DNA of 28,204 nucleotides from UBA7236 sp044227505 (GTDB taxonomy: Bacteria > Bacteroidota > Bacteroidia > Chitinophagales > BACL12). A program made the translations under genes and the position numbers. The stretch lies in NCBI GenBank assembly GCA_044227505.1, contig JBGAWP010000055.1, positions 1 to 28,204 on the forward strand. Reading direction: 5' to 3'. Of the stretch, positions 1-8,708 are shown in pieces. Position 1 is the first letter of the stretch. Every line of letters begins with the position of its first letter. The notes under the pieces are model-generated. The model saw nothing but the letters and a program-made list of their open reading frames with translations, was not told the origin of the DNA and did not search any database.

Positions 1-201
1 TATTCCCCCAACTTCGGGCCCCATCTCTTCTCTTCCCCATAGAGGAAGACGTTTCAATGCAGTTTTTCAAAGTTTCTGCTAAATAAATTACTTCGCAATT
101 TCTACGATCAAATTCTCCAGATGATTGTTTACTTTTTCGTAAATTGAAATTTGGCTACGGTGCAAAGATCTCTAATGTTACAAACTGCTCACTGTTTACT
201 G
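1..201. other. Window-edge spacer, no supported gene
   Basis: No convincing gene is visible. The plus strand has short open stretches running in from the left edge that end near position 87, and the minus strand has an open stretch without an early ATG. Either could be a gene end cut by the window, but neither shows a motif I recognise. At about 189-206 there is a short degenerate repeat of ACTGTTT/ACTGTTA type that runs into the last codon of the branching enzyme gene. No clear terminator hairpin was found for the gene that ends at 202. Confidence 0.3.
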
Positions 202-2172
202 TTAACTATTCAACTCCTTCTTCCCCCTCCTCAGCTTCACTACCGGTTTAAAAACCATAATGGAAAGCGGTGGTATTGTTATCATCATTTCAAATTTAAT
301 CACCTTTTCTGATGATTCAACTTCCGATTCAATTTCAATAACATAGGGTTTTAACAAACCAGCGTTGAGGATTCCTGATCCATAATATTTTTCTGCATCA
401 GAGTTCAATAATTCAATGTAATGATTGCGCTGTTTTACCGGAATTGCATAATCAACATAAGTGCGCTGATCAAAATTTCCAACTACAATAAGATGATCAT
501 TTGCTTTTTTCCCTTGCCGTTTCCAAATCAAAACACAGTCGTCGGTTTTTGAGATATCCAGCCATTCGAATCCATCCTGATTGTAATCATTTTCATACAT
601 GCTTTTTTCATGGACGTAAATATCATTTAGATCTTTTATCCATTGTTGAATTCCCTTATGTTCCGGTTTTTCCAATAAATGCCAATCGAGACTTTGATCG
701 TGATTCCACTCTTTGGTCTGGGCAAATTCAGCTCCCATGAATAGTAATTTCGGAAACGAATGCGTAAACATATAACCATACATCAACCGCAGATTTGCGA
801 ATTTATGCCAGTGATCACCCGGCATTTTATTGATAAGAGACTTTTTCAGGTGCACCACCTCATCATGCGATAAACAAAGCATATAATTCTCGCTGAAAGC
901 ATACCACATACTGAAAGTGAGTTTATCCTGATGATATTTCCGGTTAAAAGGCTCTTCCTTAAAATAGTTAAGGGTATCGTGCATCCACCCCATCATCCAC
1001 TTCATTCCGAAACCGAGACCACCATCGTAGGTTGGCTTCGAAACCTTTGGCCATGCGGTTGATTCTTCTGCTATTGTTATTGCTGAAGGAATTTCCTTAT
1101 AAACTGTCTCATTCAGTTCCTTTAGAAATTGTATTGCTTCAAGATTTTCATTTCCTCCGTATACATTGGGCAACCACTCTCCTTCTTTTCTTGAATAATC
1201 GAGATATAACATACTTGCAACAGCATCCACCCTTAAACCATCCACGTGAAAAATATGCATCCAATACATTGCAGAACTCAGCAGGAAACTTTTCACTTCG
1301 TGTCTCCCATAATTAAATATATAGGAGTTCCAATCAGGGTGAAAACCCTTACGCCTATCCTCATGTTCATAAAGATGTGTGCCATCAAAAAATATCAATC
1401 CATGTCCGTCATCAGGAAAATGCGAAGGAACCCAATCGAGCAGTACACCGATATTTTCCTTGTGAAAACATTCAATCAGGTACATCAGATCCTGAGGAGT
1501 GCCATATCTGGAAGTTGGAGCAAAATAAGATGTTGTCTGATATCCCCAGGATCCATAAAAAGGATGCTCGTTCACCGGCATAAACTCCACATGGGTGAAT
1601 CCCATTTCTTTTACATATGGAACCAATGTTTCTGCGAGGTCGCGATACGAAAAAAATTGTTTTGAATTCTCTGCAGGTCTTCCCCATGAGCCCAAATGCA
1701 CTTCATAAATACTCATTGGACGGTTAAATTCAAAAGGTTTTTGCTTTATGGTCCATCTTGCATCTTGCCAGGTGTTTGAAATATCCCACACCACGGAGGC
1801 TGTATCAGGAGGTGCTTCTGTTCTGAATGCAAAAGGATCAGCCTTTTCTAAAACGACAGAAGATTTAGTGGTAATAAAATATTTATAAAGATCTCCGGCC
1901 AGAACATTGGATAATACTCCTTCCCAAATACCGGAACCATCATCCCTAACCTTTAGAGGATGCGAGGTTTTATTCCAATCATTGAATGTTCCTGCAACAT
2001 GTACTTTTTCAGCATTTGGAGCCCAAATAGCAAAGTATACTCCTGCAATATTTTCATCATCAAGAATATGTGCCCCAAATTTTTCCCATAATTTGCTGTG
2101 TTTCCCTTCGCGGAAAAGATGTAAATCATAATCTGTAAAAAGTGAATAATCGTATCTGACAAATTGTTGCAT
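202..2172 (-). CDS. glgB: 1,4-alpha-glucan branching enzyme (GlgB-type, GH13)
   Basis: The 656-aa cytoplasmic enzyme would introduce alpha-1,6 branches into glycogen by cleaving alpha-1,4 chains and transferring them. An N-terminal CBM48-like module (about residues 25-120, containing the WAPNAEKVHVAGTFNDW stretch) precedes the GH13 barrel. The barrel shows the GLRVDAVASM motif with the likely nucleophile D316, the AEES motif with acid/base E369, and LSHDEVVH with the third acidic residue. The D316-E369 spacing of 53 matches E. coli GlgB. An all-beta C-terminal domain follows. A GTG start 51 nt upstream is possible, but ATG 2172 is preferred: the extra N-terminus is unlike the family, and a TACCTTTG promoter box (2177-2184) lies inside the longer reading frame, 4 nt before the ATG. 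No other glycogen genes are nearby, so it is probably monocistronic. Confidence 0.93.
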   Translation of the reverse strand: MQQFVRYDYSLFTDYDLHLFREGKHSKLWEKFGAHILDDENIAGVYFAIWAPNAEKVHVAGTFNDWNKTSHPLKVRDDGSGIWEGVLSNVLAGDLYKYFITTKSSVVLEKADPFAFRTEAPPDTASVVWDISNTWQDARWTIKQKPFEFNRPMSIYEVHLGSWGRPAENSKQFFSYRDLAETLVPYVKEMGFTHVEFMPVNEHPFYGSWGYQTTSYFAPTSRYGTPQDLMYLIECFHKENIGVLLDWVPSHFPDDGHGLIFFDGTHLYEHEDRRKGFHPDWNSYIFNYGRHEVKSFLLSSAMYWMHIFHVDGLRVDAVASMLYLDYSRKEGEWLPNVYGGNENLEAIQFLKELNETVYKEIPSAITIAEESTAWPKVSKPTYDGGLGFGMKWMMGWMHDTLNYFKEEPFNRKYHQDKLTFSMWYAFSENYMLCLSHDEVVHLKKSLINKMPGDHWHKFANLRLMYGYMFTHSFPKLLFMGAEFAQTKEWNHDQSLDWHLLEKPEHKGIQQWIKDLNDIYVHEKSMYENDYNQDGFEWLDISKTDDCVLIWKRQGKKANDHLIVVGNFDQRTYVDYAIPVKQRNHYIELLNSDAEKYYGSGILNAGLLKPYVIEIESEVESSEKVIKFEMMITIPPLSIMVFKPVVKLRRGKKELNS

Positions 2173-2176
2173 CTCA

Positions 2177-2184
2177 CAAAGGTA
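2177..2184 (-). promoter_or_regulatory. -7 box (TACCTTTG) for the branching enzyme gene
   Basis: TACCTTTG matches the Bacteroidota housekeeping sigma -7 consensus TAnnTTTG exactly. It ends 4 nt before the ATG, so transcription would begin at or next to the start codon and give a leaderless message. I saw no clear -33 TTG partner. Confidence 0.55.
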
Positions 2185-2228
2185 AAAAAGCGCAACAGAA
2201 TTAGCCTTACACTTACATACCACTGAAT

Positions 2229-2236
2229 TATCTTTG
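2229..2236 (+). promoter_or_regulatory. -7 box (TATCTTTG) for the TraB-like/PAP2 operon
   Basis: TATCTTTG fits TAnnTTTG and points toward the gene starting at 2335, leaving a leader of about 95 nt. It lies only about 50 bp from the oppositely directed box of the branching enzyme gene, so the intergenic region appears to hold divergent promoters. No good -33 element was seen. Confidence 0.4.
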
Positions 2237-2334
2237 TAAAAAAGTTAAAACAATTAGTGAAACAAACAATTTATAAGGCCCATTCTTCGTATTTATGCTT
2301 ATAATTGCTGTTCCCATCAAAAAATGAAATACCT

Positions 2335-5300
2335 ATGAAAAGAAAAGTATTTTTACTCCTACTCTGTCTTCCGTTGTTGGTCATGTCTGCCAATGCTCAA
2401 ACTAAGTCACTCTTATGGCAAATTTCGGGGAATGGAATGTCAAAACCATCTTATATCTATGGAACCATGCATGTAAGTGATAAGATCGCATTTCATCTGA
2501 CCGATAGTTTTTTTATAGCATTAAGAAGTGCAGATATTATAGCCTTGGAGAGTAATCCTGAGTCGTGGATAGAAAACGATTTTGGAAACAACCGCTCTTC
2601 AAACCAGCAGTACAATATGGATTATTATGACGAGTATTATAGTTACAGCCAGATAGATTTTTATACGGAGGCGACAACCATTGCCATACCGGATAATAAA
2701 ACCTATGCTGCTGCTTTTGCAGATAATTCCTATTTAATAAACGGCTATTTATATCGCTATAACGATAATCGCGGTGATTATGCTGAAGAAACATATTTAG
2801 ATCTTTTTATTTTTCAATGCGGCAAAAAAATGAACAAAAAAATTGCTGCACTGGAAGGAGAACAGGAGGTATTAAAGTTATTGCAAAAAGCCTACGAACC
2901 GGATGAAGATGAGGAAGAAGACGAAGATTATATAACCACACGCAAAATCATGGAGGAGTTAGAGGAGGATGGAACAAATCTTTATGACCAAATTGATGAA
3001 GCATACAGAAATGGTGATCTTGAAAAGTTAGATTCCCTTGAATTGATAACACTGCCCTCTAAAAAATATAAATTCTATTTTATAGAAGAAAGGAACCGCA
3101 ATATGGTGCGCCGAATGGATTCTATTATGACAAGCGGCCAAACAATATTTACCGGTATTGGCGCAGCACATTTACCCGGTGAATTCGGCGCTTTAAATCT
3201 ATTGAGAGAAATGGGATACACGGTTACACCTGTTAAAGGAAAAATAACCGGAAAAAGTATAAAAGAAAAAGATAAAATAGATAATACGTTTTTTGTTCAA
3301 ACTACAAATAAACAATATTCCGATGATTCTTTATTCACTGTAAATTCACCGGGAAAATTATACAAAATTCCGGATTATTCCGGAAATGAATTTTATTTAT
3401 TCCCTGACATGGCAAATTCTGCCTATTATACCGCAACAAGAATTAAACACCGCGCCATTTTTAAGGACATGGAGATTAGTGATGTAAAAAATGAAATTGA
3501 CAGAATGTTATTTGAAAATATTCCGGGTGATATTCAATCAAAAACAGACATTGTGTCAAATACCGGATTACAAGGCTACGACATAGTAAGCAAAACAAAA
3601 AGAGGAAATTATTTGCGTTTTAATATTTTTATTTCTCCACTTGAAACTTTTGTATTTAAAGTTGGTGGCATTGGCGAATTTGTTATAAAGTCAAAGGAGT
3701 CGCAAAATTTTTTCTCGTCTATAAAATTCAAAGAACAGAAAGAAAACAAATGGAGCACTTATAGTCCTGCATGGGGCTTGTTTTCCATTGATCTTCCTCC
3801 TACAAGAATTACAGATGCCGTGGAAACCGACGAAACAGTTGGCAGATCTCAAACAATTTGCGAGGGTGAGGCTACTGATAATTCAGGATTTTATTGGTTC
3901 ACTGCTTATTATTTAAATGACGACAATTTTATTGAAGAGGATAGTTTCGAACTTGTTCGTATTACTGATATGTTTAATGAACAATTCAAAAAAAATAAAT
4001 TTGAAAAAAAGGTGGAACAATTTTTAAACCATGATAGCCACCCGTCTTTAGAGACCGTTTTTAATAAAAAAGATTCCTATTTGTATACCAAGGTGGTGAT
4101 AACCGGCCCCTATTATATATTTATGGCTACGATGAACAACACAGATGTTTATCCGGCACAATATTTTAATTCGTTGAAATTGAAAGATTTTGAATACAAC
4201 AAAGAGTTTCAACAATACCTTGATACAGCACTGCACTTTTCGGTAAATACTATTGTACCGAAGGTGGATACGATTCTTACTTTTGAAGATATAGATTATG
4301 GGTATAACGATTATTACGACTACGGCTACAATAAGTCAGATGAAAAAGAAGATTTGAGTTATTTACCGGAATACAGAAATATTTTATTTCAGTCAGAGGC
4401 CACTCCTGAAAATATTTTTGTCACCTATGCTAAATTTCATAAATTTTTTTCTGAGACAAAAGAAGAAGAATTCTGGAGTGAAATAGATTCTAGTATATTA
4501 AATTATTCAGGAATGAATATGAGTAGAAAAAAATTTACGGACAAGGGCAATATTAAAGAGCTTGAATTTATGTTGACAGATACCGGTAGCACACGTGGTA
4601 TTTACAACAAGATAATCGTGAAAGATAATATAATATTCAATTTAAATACATGTGTGGATACCGTTGAGGCATTTTCAGATTTTGTAACTAATTTCTACAA
4701 CAGTTTCACACCGGTGGACAGTACATTTGGACCTTCCATTTTCGAAAGCAGATCCGGATTATATTTTAGCCAATTATTTAATGAGGATTCTGTATTGAGA
4801 AAACAAGCTATTAATTCCATTGCAGTGATCGAACTGGAGGATAAGGATGCAGATAGTTTGATTAAGTTCATAGAGTCAAAAGAATTTAAAAAACTTAAAT
4901 TGGATGACCGCGAAACTTTTATTGATAAACTGGCGGATCTGAAAAATAAAAATGTAATCCCCTCTCTGAAAAATATATATATGGATGCAGGTGATACCAG
5001 CACAATTCAATTAGCCGTATTAAAAGGCTTGGCAACTATCCAAACGAAAGAGTCGATAAAGACATTTAGTGAACTATTATATATTGAAACCCCACTTGCA
5101 AAAAAAGGAAGCTCTCTAAATTGGATATTCACACCATTAAATGACACTCTGGAACTTGCCGCCAACCTCTATCCACAGTTATTTGATTTTACCAGTTTAC
5201 CTGAATATCAATATGCCACTTATAGAATGTTGGCATTAATTTCAAAAAACGACAGCACTAAGATCAATTTAATTGAATCGCACAAAAAACAAATTATTGC

Positions 5301-6165
5301 AGAGGCAAATTCCGAATTAAAACGTTCTATGGCAGGCAATGAGGTGGAGAATAAATATAGTTATTCCTATAATTCCTACAACCCAAAAGCCTATTTCCCC
5401 AAATTAAAAGATATTACTGATGGTAATGGCAATACCTTTGCTGCACCTTTTGCAGATTATAGTGACTACAACTATGATTATGATAATATTTTCAGCGATT
5501 ATTACACCGGCAAATCCGCTAAAAAGACCAACTATCCTTGGGCTACCAATTTGTTGGATTATTACAGTATTATTCTATCCAATTTTTATGATGACCCTGC
5601 AGTTGTAAAATATTTTACCAAAATAAATAAAAGTAATGATGATGGATTGATTTACCGCACATCACTAACTTTAGCGAAAAACAATCTGCCGGTTCCCGAT
5701 AGTATCTGGACTAACCTGCTGAAAAGCAGAGAATGGCGTTATTTTACGATCAAACAGTTACAGAAACTTGAACAAACAAATAAACTGGATACTGCATTTA
5801 CCACACAATTAAAAATTGCCGAAGGTTGTTTATATCAATATGAGTTTAAAGGAACAGAAGATTCCATTAAATACATTTCGAAAACGCTTGTCCACACAAA
5901 ACAAGGCCCCGGTTATATTTATTTCTTTAAAAGCAAGATCGGCAATGATAAGGGATGGAATTTAGATTGTGTGGGAATTCAACCTGTAGACCAATCTCAA
6001 TTTGAAATAGAACCCATGTTTGTTGATTATGGCACTGTAATTCTGGATGAAGAAGATCTGCAGAAAAAAATTGACGCCATTGTAAAAAATATCGAATTAT
6101 TGGGAAGACAAAGAGTAAGCATCGTGTCGGATGATTATAATTATAATTATTATGAAGATTATTAA
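2335..6165 (+). CDS. Secreted TraB/GumN-family protein with a very long C-terminal extension
   Basis: The 1276-aa protein has a signal peptide (residues 1-21, ending ANA-Q) and then a TraB/GumN (TIKI-like metalloprotease clan) domain over about residues 23-300. Its hallmarks are visible: LLWQISGNGMSKPSYIYGTMH with the first GxxH at 43-46, a glutamate in IALESNP near 72, and the second GxxH in GIGAAHLPGE at 276-279. TraB/GumN proteins are usually about 300 aa. The remaining 970 residues are not recognised. Part of them (about 815-920) is helical and HEAT-like. Three Tyr/Asp/Asn-rich patches occur (about 93-107, 652-672, 1042-1059), and the protein ends in a similar tail. No T9SS domain is seen, so it is probably periplasmic. 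A TTG start 30 nt upstream would put charged residues before the signal peptide, so ATG 2335 is chosen. The PAP2 gene follows after 9 bp. Confidence 0.8.
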   Translation: MKRKVFLLLLCLPLLVMSANAQTKSLLWQISGNGMSKPSYIYGTMHVSDKIAFHLTDSFFIALRSADIIALESNPESWIENDFGNNRSSNQQYNMDYYDEYYSYSQIDFYTEATTIAIPDNKTYAAAFADNSYLINGYLYRYNDNRGDYAEETYLDLFIFQCGKKMNKKIAALEGEQEVLKLLQKAYEPDEDEEEDEDYITTRKIMEELEEDGTNLYDQIDEAYRNGDLEKLDSLELITLPSKKYKFYFIEERNRNMVRRMDSIMTSGQTIFTGIGAAHLPGEFGALNLLREMGYTVTPVKGKITGKSIKEKDKIDNTFFVQTTNKQYSDDSLFTVNSPGKLYKIPDYSGNEFYLFPDMANSAYYTATRIKHRAIFKDMEISDVKNEIDRMLFENIPGDIQSKTDIVSNTGLQGYDIVSKTKRGNYLRFNIFISPLETFVFKVGGIGEFVIKSKESQNFFSSIKFKEQKENKWSTYSPAWGLFSIDLPPTRITDAVETDETVGRSQTICEGEATDNSGFYWFTAYYLNDDNFIEEDSFELVRITDMFNEQFKKNKFEKKVEQFLNHDSHPSLETVFNKKDSYLYTKVVITGPYYIFMATMNNTDVYPAQYFNSLKLKDFEYNKEFQQYLDTALHFSVNTIVPKVDTILTFEDIDYGYNDYYDYGYNKSDEKEDLSYLPEYRNILFQSEATPENIFVTYAKFHKFFSETKEEEFWSEIDSSILNYSGMNMSRKKFTDKGNIKELEFMLTDTGSTRGIYNKIIVKDNIIFNLNTCVDTVEAFSDFVTNFYNSFTPVDSTFGPSIFESRSGLYFSQLFNEDSVLRKQAINSIAVIELEDKDADSLIKFIESKEFKKLKLDDRETFIDKLADLKNKNVIPSLKNIYMDAGDTSTIQLAVLKGLATIQTKESIKTFSELLYIETPLAKKGSSLNWIFTPLNDTLELAANLYPQLFDFTSLPEYQYATYRMLALISKNDSTKINLIESHKKQIIAEANSELKRSMAGNEVENKYSYSYNSYNPKAYFPKLKDITDGNGNTFAAPFADYSDYNYDYDNIFSDYYTGKSAKKTNYPWATNLLDYYSIILSNFYDDPAVVKYFTKINKSNDDGLIYRTSLTLAKNNLPVPDSIWTNLLKSREWRYFTIKQLQKLEQTNKLDTAFTTQLKIAEGCLYQYEFKGTEDSIKYISKTLVHTKQGPGYIYFFKSKIGNDKGWNLDCVGIQPVDQSQFEIEPMFVDYGTVILDEEDLQKKIDAIVKNIELLGRQRVSIVSDDYNYNYYEDY

Positions 6166-6174
6166 AAGTCAGGA

Positions 6175-7053
6175 ATGAAAAAAATTGTATTTTTCCTGTT
6201 TACAATTGTAATACACTCAGGTTTTTCACAAAATTTAGTATTAAATCATTCTGTTGGATCTGACAGTTTTTTGCTCAAGGATAAAAAAATAACTTTTTAT
6301 AACAGCGATGTTTATAATCTCACTTTAAAAAAAGAATTAATAATAGCAGCACCAATTGCGGTATTATTGGTGACTGACTATTTTACAGAATCTAAAAGCA
6401 TAACTTCTGAAGACCTTGCACAACTCAATTTAAATGACGTTCCCTGGTTTGAACGCCACATAATTTATTTCGACACAACTACAGCAGCACGTGCCGGGGA
6501 ATTAAGTGATATTTTAAATAAATCAACTCTTTTGTTAGGAATTACCTCCATTGCAATTCCTATTGGGGATTTTCAGGAGATACTGACAAATTTTATATTG
6601 TATTATGAAGGTATGTCAATAAATTCCGGTTTAACCGATATTTTAAAAAAAACCGTTGGCCGTGTGAGACCCTATGCCTATAATACAACATTTTCGGACA
6701 CATATCGTTTACACGGAGCTGTTACCAGTTCCTTTCCAAGCGGACATTCCAGTTCATCTGCTTTCAGTTGTTTTTTCGCAGCAAAAATGATCGATGATTA
6801 TTTAATTGATGATAATAATCGAATTCTTAAAACAATTAATTGGACAAGTGCTGCATTAATTCCGGCATGGGTTGGTTATTTAAGAATGGCTGCCGGAGTT
6901 CACTTTCTTACTGATGTTGCTGCAGGATATTTAATAGGTGCAAGTTGCGGATTTTTTATTCCTGCTATTCATAGGATCAATAATGAAAATATTTCCATTA
7001 CGCCTGCTTTTGGCTTGGAGGGAAGCGGAATAAGTTGCACAATAAAATTTTAG
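6175..7053 (+). CDS. PAP2-superfamily phosphatase, exported
   Basis: The 292-aa protein belongs to the type 2 phosphatidic acid phosphatase (PAP2) superfamily, which removes phosphate from lipid phosphates such as undecaprenyl diphosphate or phosphatidate at the membrane. All three motifs are present: KX6RP as KKTVGRVRP (about 158-166), PSGH as FPSGHSSSSAF (about 187-197), and RX5HX3D as RMAAGVHFLTD (about 237-247). Only the serine that usually precedes the third motif is replaced, by leucine. The N-terminus is a signal peptide ending GFSQ, and there are hydrophobic segments in the core. It lies 9 bp after the TraB-like gene and is probably cotranscribed with it. The actual substrate cannot be told from the sequence. 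Its stop is only 10 bp from the stop of the converging lipoprotein gene, with no hairpin between. Confidence 0.88.
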   Translation: MKKIVFFLFTIVIHSGFSQNLVLNHSVGSDSFLLKDKKITFYNSDVYNLTLKKELIIAAPIAVLLVTDYFTESKSITSEDLAQLNLNDVPWFERHIIYFDTTTAARAGELSDILNKSTLLLGITSIAIPIGDFQEILTNFILYYEGMSINSGLTDILKKTVGRVRPYAYNTTFSDTYRLHGAVTSSFPSGHSSSSAFSCFFAAKMIDDYLIDDNNRILKTINWTSAALIPAWVGYLRMAAGVHFLTDVAAGYLIGASCGFFIPAIHRINNENISITPAFGLEGSGISCTIKF

Positions 7054-7063
7054 CAAAATGCAA

Positions 7064-7432
7064 TTACTTTATTTCAATTTGCAGCTCTTTTAATTCCTCC
7101 TGAGAGATGGTAGGGTGTGTCATTCCATTCTGCATTTTCTGAACCATTAATTCTGCAACCTTGTTTGCATCTTCCTCCGATGTAAATACATGCAGCCCAT
7201 TTACCGCGGGAATATTGGGTTGATGTATATATTTTTCATTGTTCACATAAATATCATATCCAAACCCATTCTCCTCAACAAATGTTTTTATCTCAAATAC
7301 CGGCGATTGTGTTTCCGGTATAAGATTTCCATTATGCTTATTGTTTTCTTCAATAACATTTGATTCCCTATTACTATTATTACAGGATACAACGAAAAAA
7401 ACAACCACAATTAAAAACGAAGAAAATTTCAT
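7064..7432 (-). CDS. DUF4907-like lipoprotein
   Basis: The 122-aa protein has a lipoprotein signal: a hydrophobic segment followed by lipobox V14-V15-S16-C17. The mature part carries the pattern GYDIYVNNEKYIHQPNIPA followed by an alanine- and lysine-rich helix (EDANKVAELMVQKM). I recognise this as the Bacteroidota family DUF4907, whose function is unknown. Its ATG overlaps the TGA stop of the upstream Kelch gene by one base (TGATG), so translation is probably coupled and the lipoprotein should be made with the Kelch proteins. It is likely anchored in an envelope membrane facing the periplasm or surface. The family assignment is from memory of the sequence pattern. Confidence 0.75.
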   Translation of the reverse strand: MKFSSFLIVVVFFVVSCNNSNRESNVIEENNKHNGNLIPETQSPVFEIKTFVEENGFGYDIYVNNEKYIHQPNIPAVNGLHVFTSEEDANKVAELMVQKMQNGMTHPTISQEELKELQIEIK

Positions 7433-8697
7433 CAGATCACAATAAATTTTTTAACCCCTACATTATCTCCCTGTGATACCACCATCTGATAAATTCCTTT
7501 TGGCAAATCTTTATTTTGGAATGTAATGGAAGTAGTATTATTAAAATAAGAAATTTTATTCCAATTACAACTGCTGCTAACATCATGGCCATTCATATCA
7601 AAAACACGAATTGCAGCATTTGAAAAATCAATATGGGAATTAATATTTACAGTTGCGTAAGTTACAACCGGGTTGGGAAAAAGATCAATATCTTCCAAAG
7701 GTGAAATTAAATTCAAAATAGCCACTGCAGTATCTGTAGTATCCTGATGTATAATATTGGTGGTGTCTCCCCACAACCAAATGTCGTAATGGAAACCGGT
7801 ATCGTATCCCATTCCAACAAATGCCATTGTATCGATCACAAAGGCCGTAAGATTTGCCCTTGCACCACCAGGAAAGTCAGGCAATTGTTCCCAGCTGTCG
7901 AGAATTGGGTCATACTCCCAAAAATCGCTTCTGTTCGTTAAAGTTGTATCGTATCCACACAATAAATAACCTTTACCATTTAAGGTAAAAGCAGCAGAAC
8001 CATAACGCGGACTTCCTCCAAAATCATTTCTGAGGAACCAGGCATTTGCACCCGCATTATATTCATAAATATCATTTTTAAAAGCACCGTCATCACCTGT
8101 CCCGACAAATACTCTGCTTTCAATTACAAATGCTACTGCCAATCTTCTTGGTGTTCCGCTAAAATCCGCTTTTTGAGTCCAGGTATTGGAAAGTGTATCA
8201 AACTGCCACAGATCTTTTTTTAGCCCTGTTGCATCCTGGCCTAATCCGATATATCCTTTTCCTTCCACAGAAAATCCGATACCGCTTCTTCTGTCAATTC
8301 CACCAACTGAAGCTTTATTGGTCCATATATTCGTAAGATAATTATATTCCCAAAAATCATTTAAAAATGGATCGCCACCCTGACCTGTTCCAATATAACC
8401 TTTGTTGCCAATTGTGAATGCAGCAGCAACATTTCTTTCTAACCCCTCACCTATTGCACCACCCAAACTTTCAGTCTGAAACCAACTATCCATTATAGGA
8501 TCATAAGCGTAAAAACTTCTTCTGAAATCCTCCCCATCATAACCCAAACCAACAAAACCATAGTCGCTGAAACCAAAGGAGGAAACAGCACTTCTTCCAT
8601 CACCCGGAAAGTCGGCTTTTTGTTCCCAATTATTTTCTGCAAATGTTATTTGATCAGCAAAAAACAATATAAACACCGCAAATAAAATTCTTCTCAT
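7432..8697 (-). CDS. Secreted six-Kelch-repeat protein with T9SS sorting domain
   Basis: The protein of about 421 aa has a signal peptide (RRILFAVFILFFADQITFA) followed by six Kelch-type repeats of about 47-52 residues. Typical elements are W.QKADF.G, R...AF.I..KGY.GTG and DFWEYDP..D/N. Six repeats fit a complete six-bladed beta-propeller. The C-terminus is a T9SS type A sorting domain: DLFPNPV, then a beta-rich stretch, LPKGIYQMVVS and a final KKFIVI. It should therefore cross the outer membrane through type IX secretion and be released or surface-anchored. The ligand is unknown, and no catalytic residues are evident. It is the third of three tandem Kelch genes, 8-11 bp from the previous stop. 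Either of two adjacent ATG codons could be the start; the second (8697) is given. Confidence 0.85.
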   Translation of the reverse strand: MRRILFAVFILFFADQITFAENNWEQKADFPGDGRSAVSSFGFSDYGFVGLGYDGEDFRRSFYAYDPIMDSWFQTESLGGAIGEGLERNVAAAFTIGNKGYIGTGQGGDPFLNDFWEYNYLTNIWTNKASVGGIDRRSGIGFSVEGKGYIGLGQDATGLKKDLWQFDTLSNTWTQKADFSGTPRRLAVAFVIESRVFVGTGDDGAFKNDIYEYNAGANAWFLRNDFGGSPRYGSAAFTLNGKGYLLCGYDTTLTNRSDFWEYDPILDSWEQLPDFPGGARANLTAFVIDTMAFVGMGYDTGFHYDIWLWGDTTNIIHQDTTDTAVAILNLISPLEDIDLFPNPVVTYATVNINSHIDFSNAAIRVFDMNGHDVSSSCNWNKISYFNNTTSITFQNKDLPKGIYQMVVSQGDNVGVKKFIVI

Positions 8698-8708
8698 CAA
8701 TTTATTAT

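Noticed and set aside
1..90. C-terminal end of a gene entering from the left edge
   Set aside because: Short open frames exist on both strands, but none carries a motif or clear coding bias, so strand and identity cannot be decided.
2173..2223. GTG-initiated N-terminal extension of the branching enzyme
   Set aside because: The 17 extra residues (MVCKCKANSVALFYLCE) are unlike the family, and an exact TACCTTTG promoter box lies within them directly before the ATG at 2172.
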